A DNA stretch of 54,360 nucleotides. It comes from Burkholderiaceae bacterium (lineage in GTDB: Bacteria; Pseudomonadota; Gammaproteobacteria; Burkholderiales; Burkholderiaceae). The stretch is from NCBI GenBank assembly GCA_947448415.1, contig CANFMT010000017.1, forward strand, positions 1-54,360. The letters are read 5' to 3'. The position numbers and the translations under genes are program-made. Positions 37,512-47,201 of the stretch are shown here, piece after piece (position 1 is the first letter of the stretch; the number at the start of each line of letters is the position of its first letter). The notes under the pieces are model-generated. The model saw nothing but the letters and a program-made list of their open reading frames with translations, ran no database searches and was not told where the DNA came from.

Positions 37512-38639
37512 ATGATTTCAACCTTAAGCACCCCCATTGCCTTTGACTACCCCCAGCAAGACGCTGCTGGGGTGACCTGTACTGCCCAAGCTTGGGCAAA
37601 AGTTCCTCTCCACCTCGATGCCCCTGAGAAAGCAGCAGTCATTGCTCGCATCAAGCAACTTTTAATTGAAAAAGATGCTGCATTGGTGGCTCACTACTAT
37701 GTAGATGGGGATATTCAAGATTTAGCCATGGAAACCGGCGGCTTTGTTGCTGACTCATTAGAAATGGCTCGATTTGGCAAAAATCACTCCGCAAAGAATC
37801 TGATTGTTGCTGGCGTTCGATTTATGGGTGAATCGGCAAAGATTCTCAGTCCTGAAAAACGCGTATTCATGCCAGACTTAGATGCCACCTGCTCTTTAGA
37901 CTTAGGTTGCGATGCTGCTGACTTTGCAGCGTTCCGCGCTCAGCACCCTGATCGCGAAGTAGTTGTCTATGCAAATACTAGCGCTGCAGTAAAAGCCCAA
38001 GCCGATTGGATGGTAACAAGCTCCTGCGCTTTAGCGATCGTGCATCAACTTAAAGTTGAAGGCAAAAAAATATTGTGGGCACCAGATCGTCACCTTGGAC
38101 GTTATATTCAAGAGCAAACTGGTGCAGATATGTTGTTATGGAATGGCGCTTGTATTGTTCATGATGAATTCAAAGCTGTTGAATTGGAAATGCTCAAAGC
38201 TGCACATCCCAATGCTATGATTTTGGTTCACCCTGAATCTCCGCAAGCCGTTGTGGATCTTGCTGATGTGGTGGGTTCTACTTCTGCCATGATTAAAGCT
38301 GTAGTCGATGGTAGCGCCACTGAATACATTGTTGCCACAGATAGCGGCATCTTGCATCGTATGCGCCAGTTAGCTCCGAATAAGAAATTAATTGAAGCGC
38401 CTACCGCTGGTAATAGTGCAACTTGCAAGAGTTGTGCCCATTGCCCATGGATGGCTATGAATGGCTTGCAAGGCATTTTGAATTGCCTTGAGAATGCTTC
38501 TGGTGAAATCTTTGTCGATGAGGCCATTCGAGAAAAGGCGCTTACCTGCATAGAGCGCATGCTCGATTTCACAAGTAATCATCCAGATCTTTTAGCCAGA
38601 GCACAACATGGCTTTGTTAAAAATATTGGCGCCGCTTAA
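37512..38639 (+). CDS. nadA: Quinolinate synthase
   Basis: About 375 residues. It condenses iminoaspartate with dihydroxyacetone phosphate to quinolinate on a [4Fe-4S] cluster. Seen are [30 protein letters not shown] (in parts), [12 protein letters not shown], the cluster cysteine in [37 protein letters not shown], and [15 protein letters not shown] with the C-terminal cysteine ligands. The frame is open to 37425, but I take the ATG at 37512, which gives the family N-terminus. Only a weak RBS is present, and TAAGAT ends 5 nt before it. Confidence 0.94.
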   Translation: MISTLSTPIAFDYPQQDAAGVTCTAQAWAKVPLHLDAPEKAAVIARIKQLLIEKDAALVAHYYVDGDIQDLAMETGGFVADSLEMARFGKNHSAKNLIVAGVRFMGESAKILSPEKRVFMPDLDATCSLDLGCDAADFAAFRAQHPDREVVVYANTSAAVKAQADWMVTSSCALAIVHQLKVEGKKILWAPDRHLGRYIQEQTGADMLLWNGACIVHDEFKAVELEMLKAAHPNAMILVHPESPQAVVDLADVVGSTSAMIKAVVDGSATEYIVATDSGILHRMRQLAPNKKLIEAPTAGNSATCKSCAHCPWMAMNGLQGILNCLENASGEIFVDEAIREKALTCIERMLDFTSNHPDLLARAQHGFVKNIGAA

Positions 38640-38685
38640 TTGATATAGATCAGAACGTGATCTCTTTTTAGATTGATGAATCTAC

Positions 38686-39543
38686 ATGTTTGAATACAAC
38701 GAAACCCTCGAGCAAGCTCGCCAACGTAATATTGCCGATGCCCTCATGGAAGATATTGGCACAGGCGACTGGACAGCCAAACTCGTGCCGAGTAAACCAG
38801 TAAAAGCACAGCTCATTGTTCGCCAAGAAACTGTTTTGTGTGGGGTAGATTGGTTTGAGGGCACCCTTAAGAAACTCGATCCTCATGCAAAAGTGACTTG
38901 GCATTACATCGAAGGTGACTTGATGAAGCCCGATACCAAGGTTTGCGATATAGAAGCAGACTCTCAGGCACTCCTCTCAGCAGAGCGCACTTGTATTAAT
39001 TTTTTACAAACTCTTTCTTGGACGGCTAGCATTACGCGACAACACGTTGATGCCATCTCTGGTGCGAGCCCTAACCCCAAAGGCTGCGCAGTATTGGATA
39101 CTCGTAAAACCATTCCTGGGTTACGCCAAGCGCAAAAATATGCCGTGCGAGTCGGTAATGGTCAGAACCAACGTCTAGCTTTGTGGCATGGCATTCTGAT
39201 TAAAGAAAATCATATCGCTGCTGCTGGCAGTATTGCCGCTGCCCTTCAAAATGCAGCTGCGCTAAATTCTGGAGTAGATATTCAGATTGAAGTGGAAAAC
39301 TTTGCGGAATTAGAAGAGGCTTTGGCTGCAGGTGCAAAAAGTATTTTGATTGATAACTTTAATACCGATCAAATGAAGCACGCAGTTGCTATTACTGCCG
39401 GCCGTGCATTACTTGAGGCCTCGGGCGGCATCAATTTAGATCAAATGCGTGCGATTGCAGCCACTGGTGTAGACCGCATCTCCCTTGGAAAGCTAACTAA
39501 AGATATCAATGCGGTAGATTTTTCTATGCGCATCCTAGGATAA
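38686..39543 (+). CDS. nadC: Nicotinate-nucleotide pyrophosphorylase (quinolinate phosphoribosyltransferase)
   Basis: A 285-residue enzyme converting quinolinate and PRPP to nicotinate mononucleotide. Seen are ALMEDIGTGDWTAKLVP, SAERTCINFLQTLSWTAS, the PRPP-binding DTRKTIPGLRQAQKYAVRVG (about 143-162), LIKENHIAAAGSI, and ILIDNFNTDQM with the C-terminal EASGGINLDQMRAIAATGVDRIS (in parts). It follows nadA by 46 nt in the same direction, and is convergent with nadB, so the three NAD genes are clustered. Confidence 0.96.
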   Translation: MFEYNETLEQARQRNIADALMEDIGTGDWTAKLVPSKPVKAQLIVRQETVLCGVDWFEGTLKKLDPHAKVTWHYIEGDLMKPDTKVCDIEADSQALLSAERTCINFLQTLSWTASITRQHVDAISGASPNPKGCAVLDTRKTIPGLRQAQKYAVRVGNGQNQRLALWHGILIKENHIAAAGSIAAALQNAAALNSGVDIQIEVENFAELEEALAAGAKSILIDNFNTDQMKHAVAITAGRALLEASGGINLDQMRAIAATGVDRISLGKLTKDINAVDFSMRILG

Positions 39544-39552
39544 ATTTTGTAT

Positions 39553-41208
39553 CTAGGCGTCTTGGGGGTTTTCGCTACCCTCGGCTTGAGGAGTCAAAAT
39601 CGTTGGGTAAGACACAGCCCAAGTTCCAGGATAGTCGCGACTGTAATGCAGCCCCCTACTCTCTCTTCTCATTAGAGCCGACCTGACAATTAATTCAGCG
39701 CATTCGAGTAGGTTGCGCAACTCAATTAGGTCACGAGTGACCTTAAAGTTTGCGTAATACTCTTGCACTTCATATCGAAGTAACTTAATTCTATGAAGCG
39801 CGCGCTCTAAGCGTCGATTAGTTCTGACGATACCTACATAGTTCCACATCAAAGAACGCAATTCGTCCCAGTTGTGCGCAATCACCACTTGTTCATCAGC
39901 ATCTTCTACTTGGCTTTCATCCCAAAGTGGAAGATCAGGCATGACTGGGGTCTTCAATGCAGAAATATCTTCTGCAGCCGCCTTGCCAATGACAACACAT
40001 TCTAAGAGCGAGTTACTGGCCAAGCGATTGGCGCCATGTAAGCCTGTATAGGTTGCCTCACCTACTGCATAAAGACCTGGTAGATCTGTTCTACCCTTCA
40101 AATCGGTCACGACACCGCCACAGGTATAGTGTGCAGCCGGCACCACTGGAATAGGCTCTTTAGTAATATCCAAGCCCAAACTTAAGCAGCGCGCATAAAT
40201 CATTGGGAAATGTTCTTTAATAAACTCTTCACCTAAATGAGTGGCATCTAAGTGCACATAATCTAGGCCATGCTTTTTCATCTCAAAGTCGATCGCACGC
40301 GCAACAATATCGCGTGGGGCTAATTCGTTGCGCTCATCATGCTCGTGCATAAAACGAGTGCCATCAGGCAACTTGAGTTCACCACCCTCACCTCGCATAG
40401 CCTCGGTAATCAGGAAGGTGCGATCACTTGGGTGATACAAGCAGGTTGGATGAAACTGAATAAATTCCATATTACCTACACGACAGCCTGCACGCCAAGC
40501 CATGGCAATGCCATCGCCTGTAGCCGTATCAGGATTGCTGGTATAGCGATAAACTTTACCAACCCCACCGGTTGCTAGAACCACTGACTTTGCATGTATG
40601 GTTTCAACGCGATTATTTTTGATATCAAGCGCATAAACACCATAGCAACGATTCGGTTTAGTACGCTGTGTTTTGGCATCTAACTGACGATTGGTAATGA
40701 GATCAAGTGCAATCCAATGTTCCAATATTTGAATATTTTTGTGTGATCTTGCCTTATCAAGCAAAACCTCATGAATAGCTTTACCAGTTGCATCGGCAGC
40801 ATGCGCAATGCGACGATGGCTGTGACCACCCTCACGAGTTAAATGTAGACCCAATGGACCAGTCTTGTCGGCAGTAAATGGAACGCCCTGGTCCATTAGC
40901 CAACGTATTGCTTCGGTGCTTTCTTCGGCAATATAACGAGCAGTCGACTCGACTACTAGGCCAGCGCCAGCATCCAATGTATCTGCAACATGAGAATCAA
41001 TACTGTCGTGCTCTTTATCCAGCACACCAACGATGCCGCCTTGAGCCCAAGCCGTTGCCGCTTCACCTAAGCCACGTTTGGCCATCAATATCACTGGCTG
41101 GGTTTCGGCCATATGCAGTGCTACAGTTAAGCCAGCCAATCCAGCCCCAATAATGAGAACGGGTAATTCTGCCTGGGATTGTGAGGGGGATTGTTTAGAG
41201 CTAGCCAT
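39553..41208 (-). CDS. nadB: L-aspartate oxidase
   Basis: A 551-residue flavoprotein that oxidises L-aspartate to iminoaspartate for NadA. The FAD motif [19 protein letters not shown] is at about 18-36. Family features are [11 protein letters not shown], the [14 protein letters not shown] substrate region, [41 protein letters not shown] (in parts), and [15 protein letters not shown]. The C-terminal helical domain includes [17 protein letters not shown]. It is transcribed against nadC with only 9 bases between stops. A 7-bp hairpin (41224-41240) lies upstream, between it and the toxin gene. Confidence 0.96.
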   Translation of the reverse strand: MASSKQSPSQSQAELPVLIIGAGLAGLTVALHMAETQPVILMAKRGLGEAATAWAQGGIVGVLDKEHDSIDSHVADTLDAGAGLVVESTARYIAEESTEAIRWLMDQGVPFTADKTGPLGLHLTREGGHSHRRIAHAADATGKAIHEVLLDKARSHKNIQILEHWIALDLITNRQLDAKTQRTKPNRCYGVYALDIKNNRVETIHAKSVVLATGGVGKVYRYTSNPDTATGDGIAMAWRAGCRVGNMEFIQFHPTCLYHPSDRTFLITEAMRGEGGELKLPDGTRFMHEHDERNELAPRDIVARAIDFEMKKHGLDYVHLDATHLGEEFIKEHFPMIYARCLSLGLDITKEPIPVVPAAHYTCGGVVTDLKGRTDLPGLYAVGEATYTGLHGANRLASNSLLECVVIGKAAAEDISALKTPVMPDLPLWDESQVEDADEQVVIAHNWDELRSLMWNYVGIVRTNRRLERALHRIKLLRYEVQEYYANFKVTRDLIELRNLLECAELIVRSALMRRESRGLHYSRDYPGTWAVSYPTILTPQAEGSENPQDA

Positions 41209-41248
41209 AAAGGGATCATTCTAAAGGTCTATAAGACCTTATGCTTAC

Positions 41249-41527
41249 TTATCTTTTTATATCTCTGTAAAAATTCTCGTGAGGATCAACCGATTCCAAG
41301 TAGATTAATCTAAGGGAATCATCAATCGAATACCCAAGCAAGTAAGGCCGGTCGCTACTTCTGAACCTAAAAACCCATAGACTAGATAAATCACCCTTCT
41401 TCTTTTCGACTATAGCCGGTTTGCTTGCTATTTGGACTACGGCTTTATCAACGTCTCCGGCAATTTTGTCATTTAGTTTTTTATATTGTCTAAGGAATCG
41501 GCGCGTCTGAACAATCTCATGCGGCAT
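41249..41527 (-). CDS. RelE/ParE-family toxin
   Basis: A 92-residue basic protein, starting MPHEIVQTRRFLRQYKKLND and ending HENFYRDIKR. It matches the RelE/ParE fold pattern: an N-terminal strand, two helices rich in Lys, then strands with WVFRFRSSDRPYLLGYSI and LRLIYLESVDPHENFY. RelE toxins cleave mRNA on the ribosome and ParE toxins act on gyrase; the sequence does not settle which. Its ATG overlaps the antitoxin stop by one base (TAATG), the usual two-gene design with antitoxin first. Confidence 0.8.
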   Translation of the reverse strand: MPHEIVQTRRFLRQYKKLNDKIAGDVDKAVVQIASKPAIVEKKKGDLSSLWVFRFRSSDRPYLLGYSIDDSLRLIYLESVDPHENFYRDIKR

Positions 41528-41754
41528 TAAAGCTTTCCAGTGCGCGATATAAAAGGGGTTGCTTGCTCTCGAGGCTCAGCCAAAGAGGCCAATGATTCCA
41601 TAATGAAGGAAACGGGGAGATCAGGATTGTCAATCGCAGCGCGACCTACTTTTGCCCAAAACTCGATTTGGCCAGCAATAGTGCGGTGCTCAACCTTGGC
41701 TTCTAACTTAGCCAATGCATATAGATCATCATCAATCCTTACTGGCATGCCCAT
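41527..41754 (-). CDS. ParD-like antitoxin
   Basis: About 75 residues. It begins MGMPVRIDDDLYALAKLEAKVEHRTIAGQI (in parts), which fits the ParD-like ribbon-helix-helix pattern: a strand for DNA binding, then two helices. The C-terminal part (SLASLAEPREQATPFISRTG) would bind and block the toxin. The frame is open to 41766, but the GGAGG site lies inside that extension, so the ATG at 41754, 5 nt after GGAGG, is the start. It probably represses its own promoter just upstream, as is usual for such antitoxins. Confidence 0.78.
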   Translation of the reverse strand: MGMPVRIDDDLYALAKLEAKVEHRTIAGQIEFWAKVGRAAIDNPDLPVSFIMESLASLAEPREQATPFISRTGKL

Positions 41755-41818
41755 AAACACCTCCAATTAGTTCATATTACTACAAAAGTAGTAATACATT
41801 AACAAGGGGTACTTACAG

Positions 41819-41846
41819 AAAAAAGGCCCCTGAAAGGAGCCTTTTT
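41819..41846 (-). terminator. Terminator of the formate dehydrogenase operon
   Basis: AAAAAGGC and GCCTTTTT, with an inner CCT/AGG stem and one C-A mismatch, followed on the minus strand by a T run. It separates fdsA from the toxin-antitoxin pair. Confidence 0.8.
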
Positions 41847-41862
41847 ACCTAATGCTTAAAGC

Positions 41863-44757
41863 TTAGCTGACTATGGCAGCTTTATTCATTTCGGGATCAT
41901 TGGTGCCATACCCCATGTACTGAGAAGCTTGACCGCCTTTAACCAACTTCACTGCACAATACTTAAATTCTGGGATCTTGCCAAATGGGTCTAGGGCAGA
42001 ATTAGTAATTAAGTTGGCCGCTGCTTCATAGTACGCAAATGGAATAAAGATCACCCCCTTTGGTGTGCCATCATCTCGACGCACATGGATTCCTACTTCG
42101 CCACGACGTGATTGAACGGTAATGACATCGCCAGCAGAAACGCCTAACCGAGTCATATCTTCGCCATTCATCGAAACGGTAGCCATTGGCTCAATAGCAT
42201 CCAGCACAGTAGCGCGACGGGTCATGCTGCCGGTATGCCAATGCTCTAGCTGACGCCCAGTAATCAATACAAATGGATATTCCGCGTCTGGACGCTCATC
42301 TGCCGGAATAATATCTGCAGGAACCAGCTTTACTTTGCCATCTGGAGTTGCAAAGCTATCATCAAATACGATTGGGCGGCCTGGGTCCTCAAGCGATAGG
42401 CATGGATAAGTCACGCTAGATTCTTTTTCAAGACGTTCCCAAGTAATACCGTTAATGGCTGCATGCATTGCTTGTCGCATTTCGTCGTAGACTTCTGCAA
42501 CGCCAGCATCAGGTCCTTGATAATTCCAGTTGAGGCCCATACGCTGAGCGATTTCTTGAATGATCCAAAGATCCGGCTTAGCCTCACCTGGAGGATCAAT
42601 GGCTTTTTTTCCCATTTGAACCATGCGGTCTGTATTGCTTGCTGTACCAACCTTCTCTGGCCAAGCACTAGCTGGCAACACTACGTCTGCCAAAAGCGCT
42701 GTTTCAGTCATGAAGATATCTTGCACAACCAAATGCTCTAAAGAAGCAAGTGCATGTCGTGCATGATTCAAATCAGGATCACTCATCGCTGGATTTTCAC
42801 CTTCGACATACATGCCACGAATCTTATCGGGATCACTATCTGGCGCAGTAATCTTGTGCATGATTTCTACTACGGTATAACCAGGTTTTTTATCAAGCGG
42901 AGTACCCCAGAAATTTTCAAACCATGCATGTGCTTCCGGATTATCAACGCGTTGATAGTTCGGGAACATCATTGGGATTAAGCCGGCATCACTTGCACCC
43001 TGCACATTGTTTTGACCACGCAATGGATGCAGTCCTGAACCCGGCTTACCAATTTGACCAGTGATACTGACCAAAGCAATTAAGCAGCGAGCATTGTCAG
43101 TGCCATGAACGTGCTGACTAACGCCCATGCCCCATAGAATCATTGCCGATTTAGTTGTAGCAAACTCTCTTGCTACTTCACGCAAAGTTTCTGCGGGAAT
43201 GCCGCAGATTGGCGCCATAGCCTCAGGACTGTAGCCCTGAATATTTTCTTTTAAGGCCTCAAAATTATTTGCACGGTTTGTGATGAAGTCTTTATCAGCC
43301 AAACCTTCTTCAATGATCGTATAAATCATGGCGTTGAGCATTGCTACATCGGTGTCTGGCTTGAACTGCATAGTGCGCCATGCATGCTTACCGATCTCAG
43401 TCATGCGTGGATCACAAAGAACAATCTTTGCACCACGTTTAGCAGCATTCTTAAACCAGGTAGCAGCTACCGGATGGTTAGCAGTTGGGTTTGATCCAAT
43501 CAAGAATATCAAACTTGAATGTTCTACATCGTTCACTTGATTACTGACAGCACCCGAACCTACGCCCTCTAACAATGCCGCAACAGATGAGGCATGACAT
43601 AGACGAGTGCAATGGTCGACATTATTACTGCCAAAGCCAGTGCGAACGAGTTTTTGGAATAAGTAAGCCTCCTCATTACTGCCTTTTGCTGAACCAAAGC
43701 CAGCCAATACTTTCAGACCATGCTGATCTTTAAGCTTCTTCAAACCGCCGCCAGCAAAATCAAGCGCCTCTTCCCAAGTAGCTTCTCTGAAAATGTCAGA
43801 CCAGTCTTGTTTACCTTCCAGGATGGATTCATCCTTTGGTACGCCAGACTTACGAATCAAAGGCTTAGTTAAGCGCTGTGGATTATGAATGTAATCCATA
43901 CCAAAGCGGCCTTTTACACAAAGACGATTGTGATTGGCTGGGCCATCACGACCCTCAACACTAACAATCTTCTCGTCTTTAACGTTATAAGTAATTTGGC
44001 AACCTACACCGCAAAATGGACATACTGAATCGACTTTACGATCGACTGTCTGCGAACCAATCAAGCCTTTAGGCATCAGCGCACCAGTTGGGCATGCCTG
44101 CACACACTCTCCACAGGCAACACAAGTGCTCTCACCCATTGGATCATTCAAATCAAAGACGATTTCGCTATGTGCTCCACGCATCGCATAGCCGATCACA
44201 TCATTTACCTGCTCTTCGCGGCATGCACGTACACAACGATTACATTGGATGCAAGCATCCAGATTGACTGCCATAGCTGGATGAGAAATATCATTGGCAA
44301 CTTTCTCACGACGCAGCGCTTTGAGTTCTGGACGAACGGTTACATTCATACGGGACGCCCAAGTACTGAGCTCACCATGTTGATTCTTCTGCTCTTCTTC
44401 TTTGCTGTCACCTACCCACTTAAAACCCTCATCAGGCATATCGGATAGCAACATCTCTAGCACCAGCTTCTGGCTCTTTAACGCACGCTCGCTATTAGCC
44501 TTAACCTCCATTCCTGGAGTAGCGCTACGACAGCAACTAGGCGCTAACGTACGTTCGCCATTAATCTCTACTACGCAAGCGCGGCAATTACCATCAGGGC
44601 GATAGCCATCTTTAAAACACAGATGGGGAATGTCAATACCGTGACGTTTAGCGGCCTTGAGAATCGTTTCGCCTTCATAAGAAACAATTGTCTTACCGTC
44701 TAGTTTGAACTCAACAGTTTGGAGTTCAAGTTCTTTTGGATTGGTTGGTGCGTTCAT
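41863..44757 (-). CDS. fdsA: NAD-dependent formate dehydrogenase alpha subunit (molybdopterin)
   Basis: About 964 residues; oxidises formate to CO2. The N-terminal [2Fe-2S] domain has ligands Cys47, Cys58, Cys61 and Cys75. The NuoG-like middle region carries two ferredoxin motifs (CIQCNRCVRACR and CVACGECVQACP). The molybdenum domain starts CPFCGVGCQITYNV with another [4Fe-4S] cluster. The Mo ligand is a cysteine in HCTRLCHASSV, where E. coli FdhF has selenocysteine. The frame is open to 44847, but that part overlaps the upstream gene; the ATG at 44757 gives the expected N-terminus. It follows the fused beta/gamma gene by 19 nt. No fdsC/fdhD or fdsD follows. Confidence 0.95.
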   Translation of the reverse strand: MNAPTNPKELELQTVEFKLDGKTIVSYEGETILKAAKRHGIDIPHLCFKDGYRPDGNCRACVVEINGERTLAPSCCRSATPGMEVKANSERALKSQKLVLEMLLSDMPDEGFKWVGDSKEEEQKNQHGELSTWASRMNVTVRPELKALRREKVANDISHPAMAVNLDACIQCNRCVRACREEQVNDVIGYAMRGAHSEIVFDLNDPMGESTCVACGECVQACPTGALMPKGLIGSQTVDRKVDSVCPFCGVGCQITYNVKDEKIVSVEGRDGPANHNRLCVKGRFGMDYIHNPQRLTKPLIRKSGVPKDESILEGKQDWSDIFREATWEEALDFAGGGLKKLKDQHGLKVLAGFGSAKGSNEEAYLFQKLVRTGFGSNNVDHCTRLCHASSVAALLEGVGSGAVSNQVNDVEHSSLIFLIGSNPTANHPVAATWFKNAAKRGAKIVLCDPRMTEIGKHAWRTMQFKPDTDVAMLNAMIYTIIEEGLADKDFITNRANNFEALKENIQGYSPEAMAPICGIPAETLREVAREFATTKSAMILWGMGVSQHVHGTDNARCLIALVSITGQIGKPGSGLHPLRGQNNVQGASDAGLIPMMFPNYQRVDNPEAHAWFENFWGTPLDKKPGYTVVEIMHKITAPDSDPDKIRGMYVEGENPAMSDPDLNHARHALASLEHLVVQDIFMTETALLADVVLPASAWPEKVGTASNTDRMVQMGKKAIDPPGEAKPDLWIIQEIAQRMGLNWNYQGPDAGVAEVYDEMRQAMHAAINGITWERLEKESSVTYPCLSLEDPGRPIVFDDSFATPDGKVKLVPADIIPADERPDAEYPFVLITGRQLEHWHTGSMTRRATVLDAIEPMATVSMNGEDMTRLGVSAGDVITVQSRRGEVGIHVRRDDGTPKGVIFIPFAYYEAAANLITNSALDPFGKIPEFKYCAVKLVKGGQASQYMGYGTNDPEMNKAAIVS

Positions 44758-44776
44758 ATAGTCTCGTTCTTCCCTT

Positions 44777-46579
44777 TTATGCGATTTCTTGTGGGAAATA
44801 TTTATGAATACAGCGAATAGGATTGGGCGCAGCTTGCCCAAGACCACAAATAGATGCGTCTACCATCACGGTAGCTAAATCTTCTAAAGTTTCTTGATCC
44901 CATGATTTAGCCTGCATTAATGAAGCGGCCTTACCAGTACCAACACGGCATGGTGTGCACTGACCACAGCTTTCATGCTCAAAGAAATGCATCACATTGA
45001 GCGCCATATCGCGTGCTTTGTCTTTATTACTGAAAACCATTACCGCAGCAGAACCAATAAAGCATCCATATGGCTGCAAAGTATCAAAGTCGAGCGGAAT
45101 GTCATTCATCGTGGCCGGCAAGATGCCGCCTGATGCACCACCAGGGAGATAGCCATAGAACTGATGGCCATCTTGCATACCGCCACAGTATTCATCGATC
45201 AACTCTTGGATAGTAATACCAGCAGGCGCTAGTTTCACACCAGGCTGTTTCACGCGACCGCTGACGCTGTAGCTTCGCAAGCCTTTACGATCATGGCGCC
45301 CATAAGAGCTGAACCACTCTGGTCCACGAGAAATAATGTCGCGCACCCAATAGAGAGTCTCAAAGTTATGCTCTAAGGTTGGTCTTCCAAATAAGCCCAC
45401 TTGCGCAATATAGGGAGGACGCATACGGGGTTCGCCACGTTTACCCTCAATACTCTCAATCATTGCGGATTCTTCACCGCAGATATATGCCCCTGCACCA
45501 CGACGTAATTCAATGTTCGGAATCGGAAATGGAGGATCAGCTTTGAGCTTTGCTAATTCAAGCTCGAGTAACTCACGGCAACCATGGTATTCATCACGCA
45601 AGTAGATATAACAAGCATCGATGCCAACTACGTTTGCAGCAATTAAAAGACCTTCAAGAAAACGATGTGGATCTCGCTCAAGATATGTACGATCCTTAAA
45701 TGTCCCTGGCTCACCTTCGTCAATATTGACAGCCATCAGCTTAGGTGCTGCTTGATCTTTCACAATGCGCCACTTACGACCCGCTGGGAAACCCGCGCCA
45801 CCCAAACCACGAAGACCAGAACTCTCCATCGCCTTAATGACGCTTTCAGCATCTTTCTTGCCCTCATGAATTTGCTTCGCCAAGGCGTAACCACCTTGTG
45901 CGCGATAGGACTCATAGCCAACATAATCAGGTGAAACCGCTTGGTTCTCGCCTTGTGGAGATACATCCTGCTCTGCTAATGCAGCCGGATCAAAGTTGGC
46001 ATCGTCTTTTGCTAAAGGCTGAGTAGTGAGCTGGTTATTGACAGCCGCTTTCACTTTATCGGTAGTAGCAAAAAGAACTGGATACTGATGCACTACCGCT
46101 ACTGGCGCCTGCTCACAACGTCCAACACACGGCGCTGCTGCAACTTTAATATTTGGATTACCTAAGATCGATGGCAGCTTTGCCAATAGATTTTGAGCGC
46201 CCGCAAGTTCGCAGGCAATACCATCGCATACTCGTATAGTGATATCAGCCACCGGATCATTACCATGCACCACTTCAAAGTGATGATAGAAGGTAGCCAC
46301 TTCATACACTTCAGCCATTGGCAAATTCATTTCTTTTGCCAGAGCAACTAAATGATGATCATGCAAGGCACGATATTCATCATTCAGCTTGTGAAGGTTT
46401 TCAATTAATAAATCACGCCTGTGGGGAGCATTACCAATGAGCTGGCGCACCTGTGCAAGCGAAGCGTCATCAACTTGACGGCCCTTCAACTTACTTTTGC
46501 GTCGGATGGTTTCCCTCAAATCATCTGCCGTAGCAACCGCTACTGCTTTGACCTCTCCAGAAGGCTTTGGGTGATTCAT
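44777..46579 (-). CDS. Formate dehydrogenase beta/gamma fusion (FdsG-FdsB, NuoE-NuoF type)
   Basis: A 600-residue protein joining two subunits usually encoded separately. Residues about 25-185 are NuoE/FdsG-like, a thioredoxin-fold [2Fe-2S] domain with Cys118, Cys123, Cys151 and Cys155 (CDGIAC, CVGRC). Residues about 220-600 are NuoF/FdsB-like: GLRGLGGAGFPAGRKW for FMN/NADH, ICGEESAMIESIEGKRGEPR, and the [4Fe-4S] motif ESCGQCTPCRVGTGK. It passes electrons from FdsA to NAD+. A loose linker (about 190-220) connects the parts. It is the first gene of the operon. Confidence 0.92.
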   Translation of the reverse strand: MNHPKPSGEVKAVAVATADDLRETIRRKSKLKGRQVDDASLAQVRQLIGNAPHRRDLLIENLHKLNDEYRALHDHHLVALAKEMNLPMAEVYEVATFYHHFEVVHGNDPVADITIRVCDGIACELAGAQNLLAKLPSILGNPNIKVAAAPCVGRCEQAPVAVVHQYPVLFATTDKVKAAVNNQLTTQPLAKDDANFDPAALAEQDVSPQGENQAVSPDYVGYESYRAQGGYALAKQIHEGKKDAESVIKAMESSGLRGLGGAGFPAGRKWRIVKDQAAPKLMAVNIDEGEPGTFKDRTYLERDPHRFLEGLLIAANVVGIDACYIYLRDEYHGCRELLELELAKLKADPPFPIPNIELRRGAGAYICGEESAMIESIEGKRGEPRMRPPYIAQVGLFGRPTLEHNFETLYWVRDIISRGPEWFSSYGRHDRKGLRSYSVSGRVKQPGVKLAPAGITIQELIDEYCGGMQDGHQFYGYLPGGASGGILPATMNDIPLDFDTLQPYGCFIGSAAVMVFSNKDKARDMALNVMHFFEHESCGQCTPCRVGTGKAASLMQAKSWDQETLEDLATVMVDASICGLGQAAPNPIRCIHKYFPQEIA

Positions 46580-46747
46580 AGTGTCTAGTCTCTAGTTTTT
46601 ATTTTTAATACTTTTCCAAGGCAAGTCAAAGACTTACCCTCTCGCCAATACGAGAAATAACACTTAATTTTGGGGTAATTTGAGCCTCAAGTCCTTGACT
46701 TCGCTCAAGGGACTTCCAAAGGTATATCTCTAAGGGTTTACCCTAGA

Positions 46748-46972
46748 TTAGAGTAATGATGGGGAAGGTCTGTCGCCGGGCGGCATTGAATAATCCAACT
46801 TACGCTCGTAAAGACGTGCTTTGTAGCAGTCGTTATAGCCAGGACTACCAACTTGCCATCCAATGGAAGTGCAGTCATCCTGGGCGGCAGACTCAATAGA
46901 GCCACAACCAGAGAGGAATACTGCACCAAGAATGGTAGCAACTAATAGAAGGCGTAATTTTGTTGAATTCAT
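46748..46972 (-). CDS. Small putative lipoprotein
   Basis: A 74-residue protein starting MNSTKLRLLLVATILGAVFLSGC, written here in parts: a charged N-terminus, a hydrophobic core, and lipobox LSGC (Cys23). The mature part is about 50 residues with two further cysteines (DDCTSIGWQVGSPGYNDCY), which may form a disulfide. It ends PPGDRPSPSLL. The longer frame to 47035 adds an unlikely N-terminus. I do not recognise the family. It stands alone upstream of the formate dehydrogenase genes on the same strand. Confidence 0.7.
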   Translation of the reverse strand: MNSTKLRLLLVATILGAVFLSGCGSIESAAQDDCTSIGWQVGSPGYNDCYKARLYERKLDYSMPPGDRPSPSLL

Positions 46973-47201
46973 AGGCTCAAGTCTACTTGATTCTGACTTC
47001 AACATCGAGAGGAATGCCCTCATTTCTAGCCTCAACAGCTTTTTAACGGTAACTTATTGAACTCTTTCAGGCCACAATCCGCTTTTACCATGATGACATA
47101 AGAATGATTTTGAGGGAAATTATCTACTTGTCCTTAACGAACAATATCAGTAACAATAATAATTACTACAAAACAAAAAAAGAACCTTGACGGAGATCCT
47201 C

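Noticed and set aside
41224..41240. Hairpin AAGGTCT-ATA-AGACCTT as toxin-antitoxin terminator
   Set aside because: The stem has only a 3-nt loop and no T tract follows on the minus strand, so a terminator cannot be claimed.
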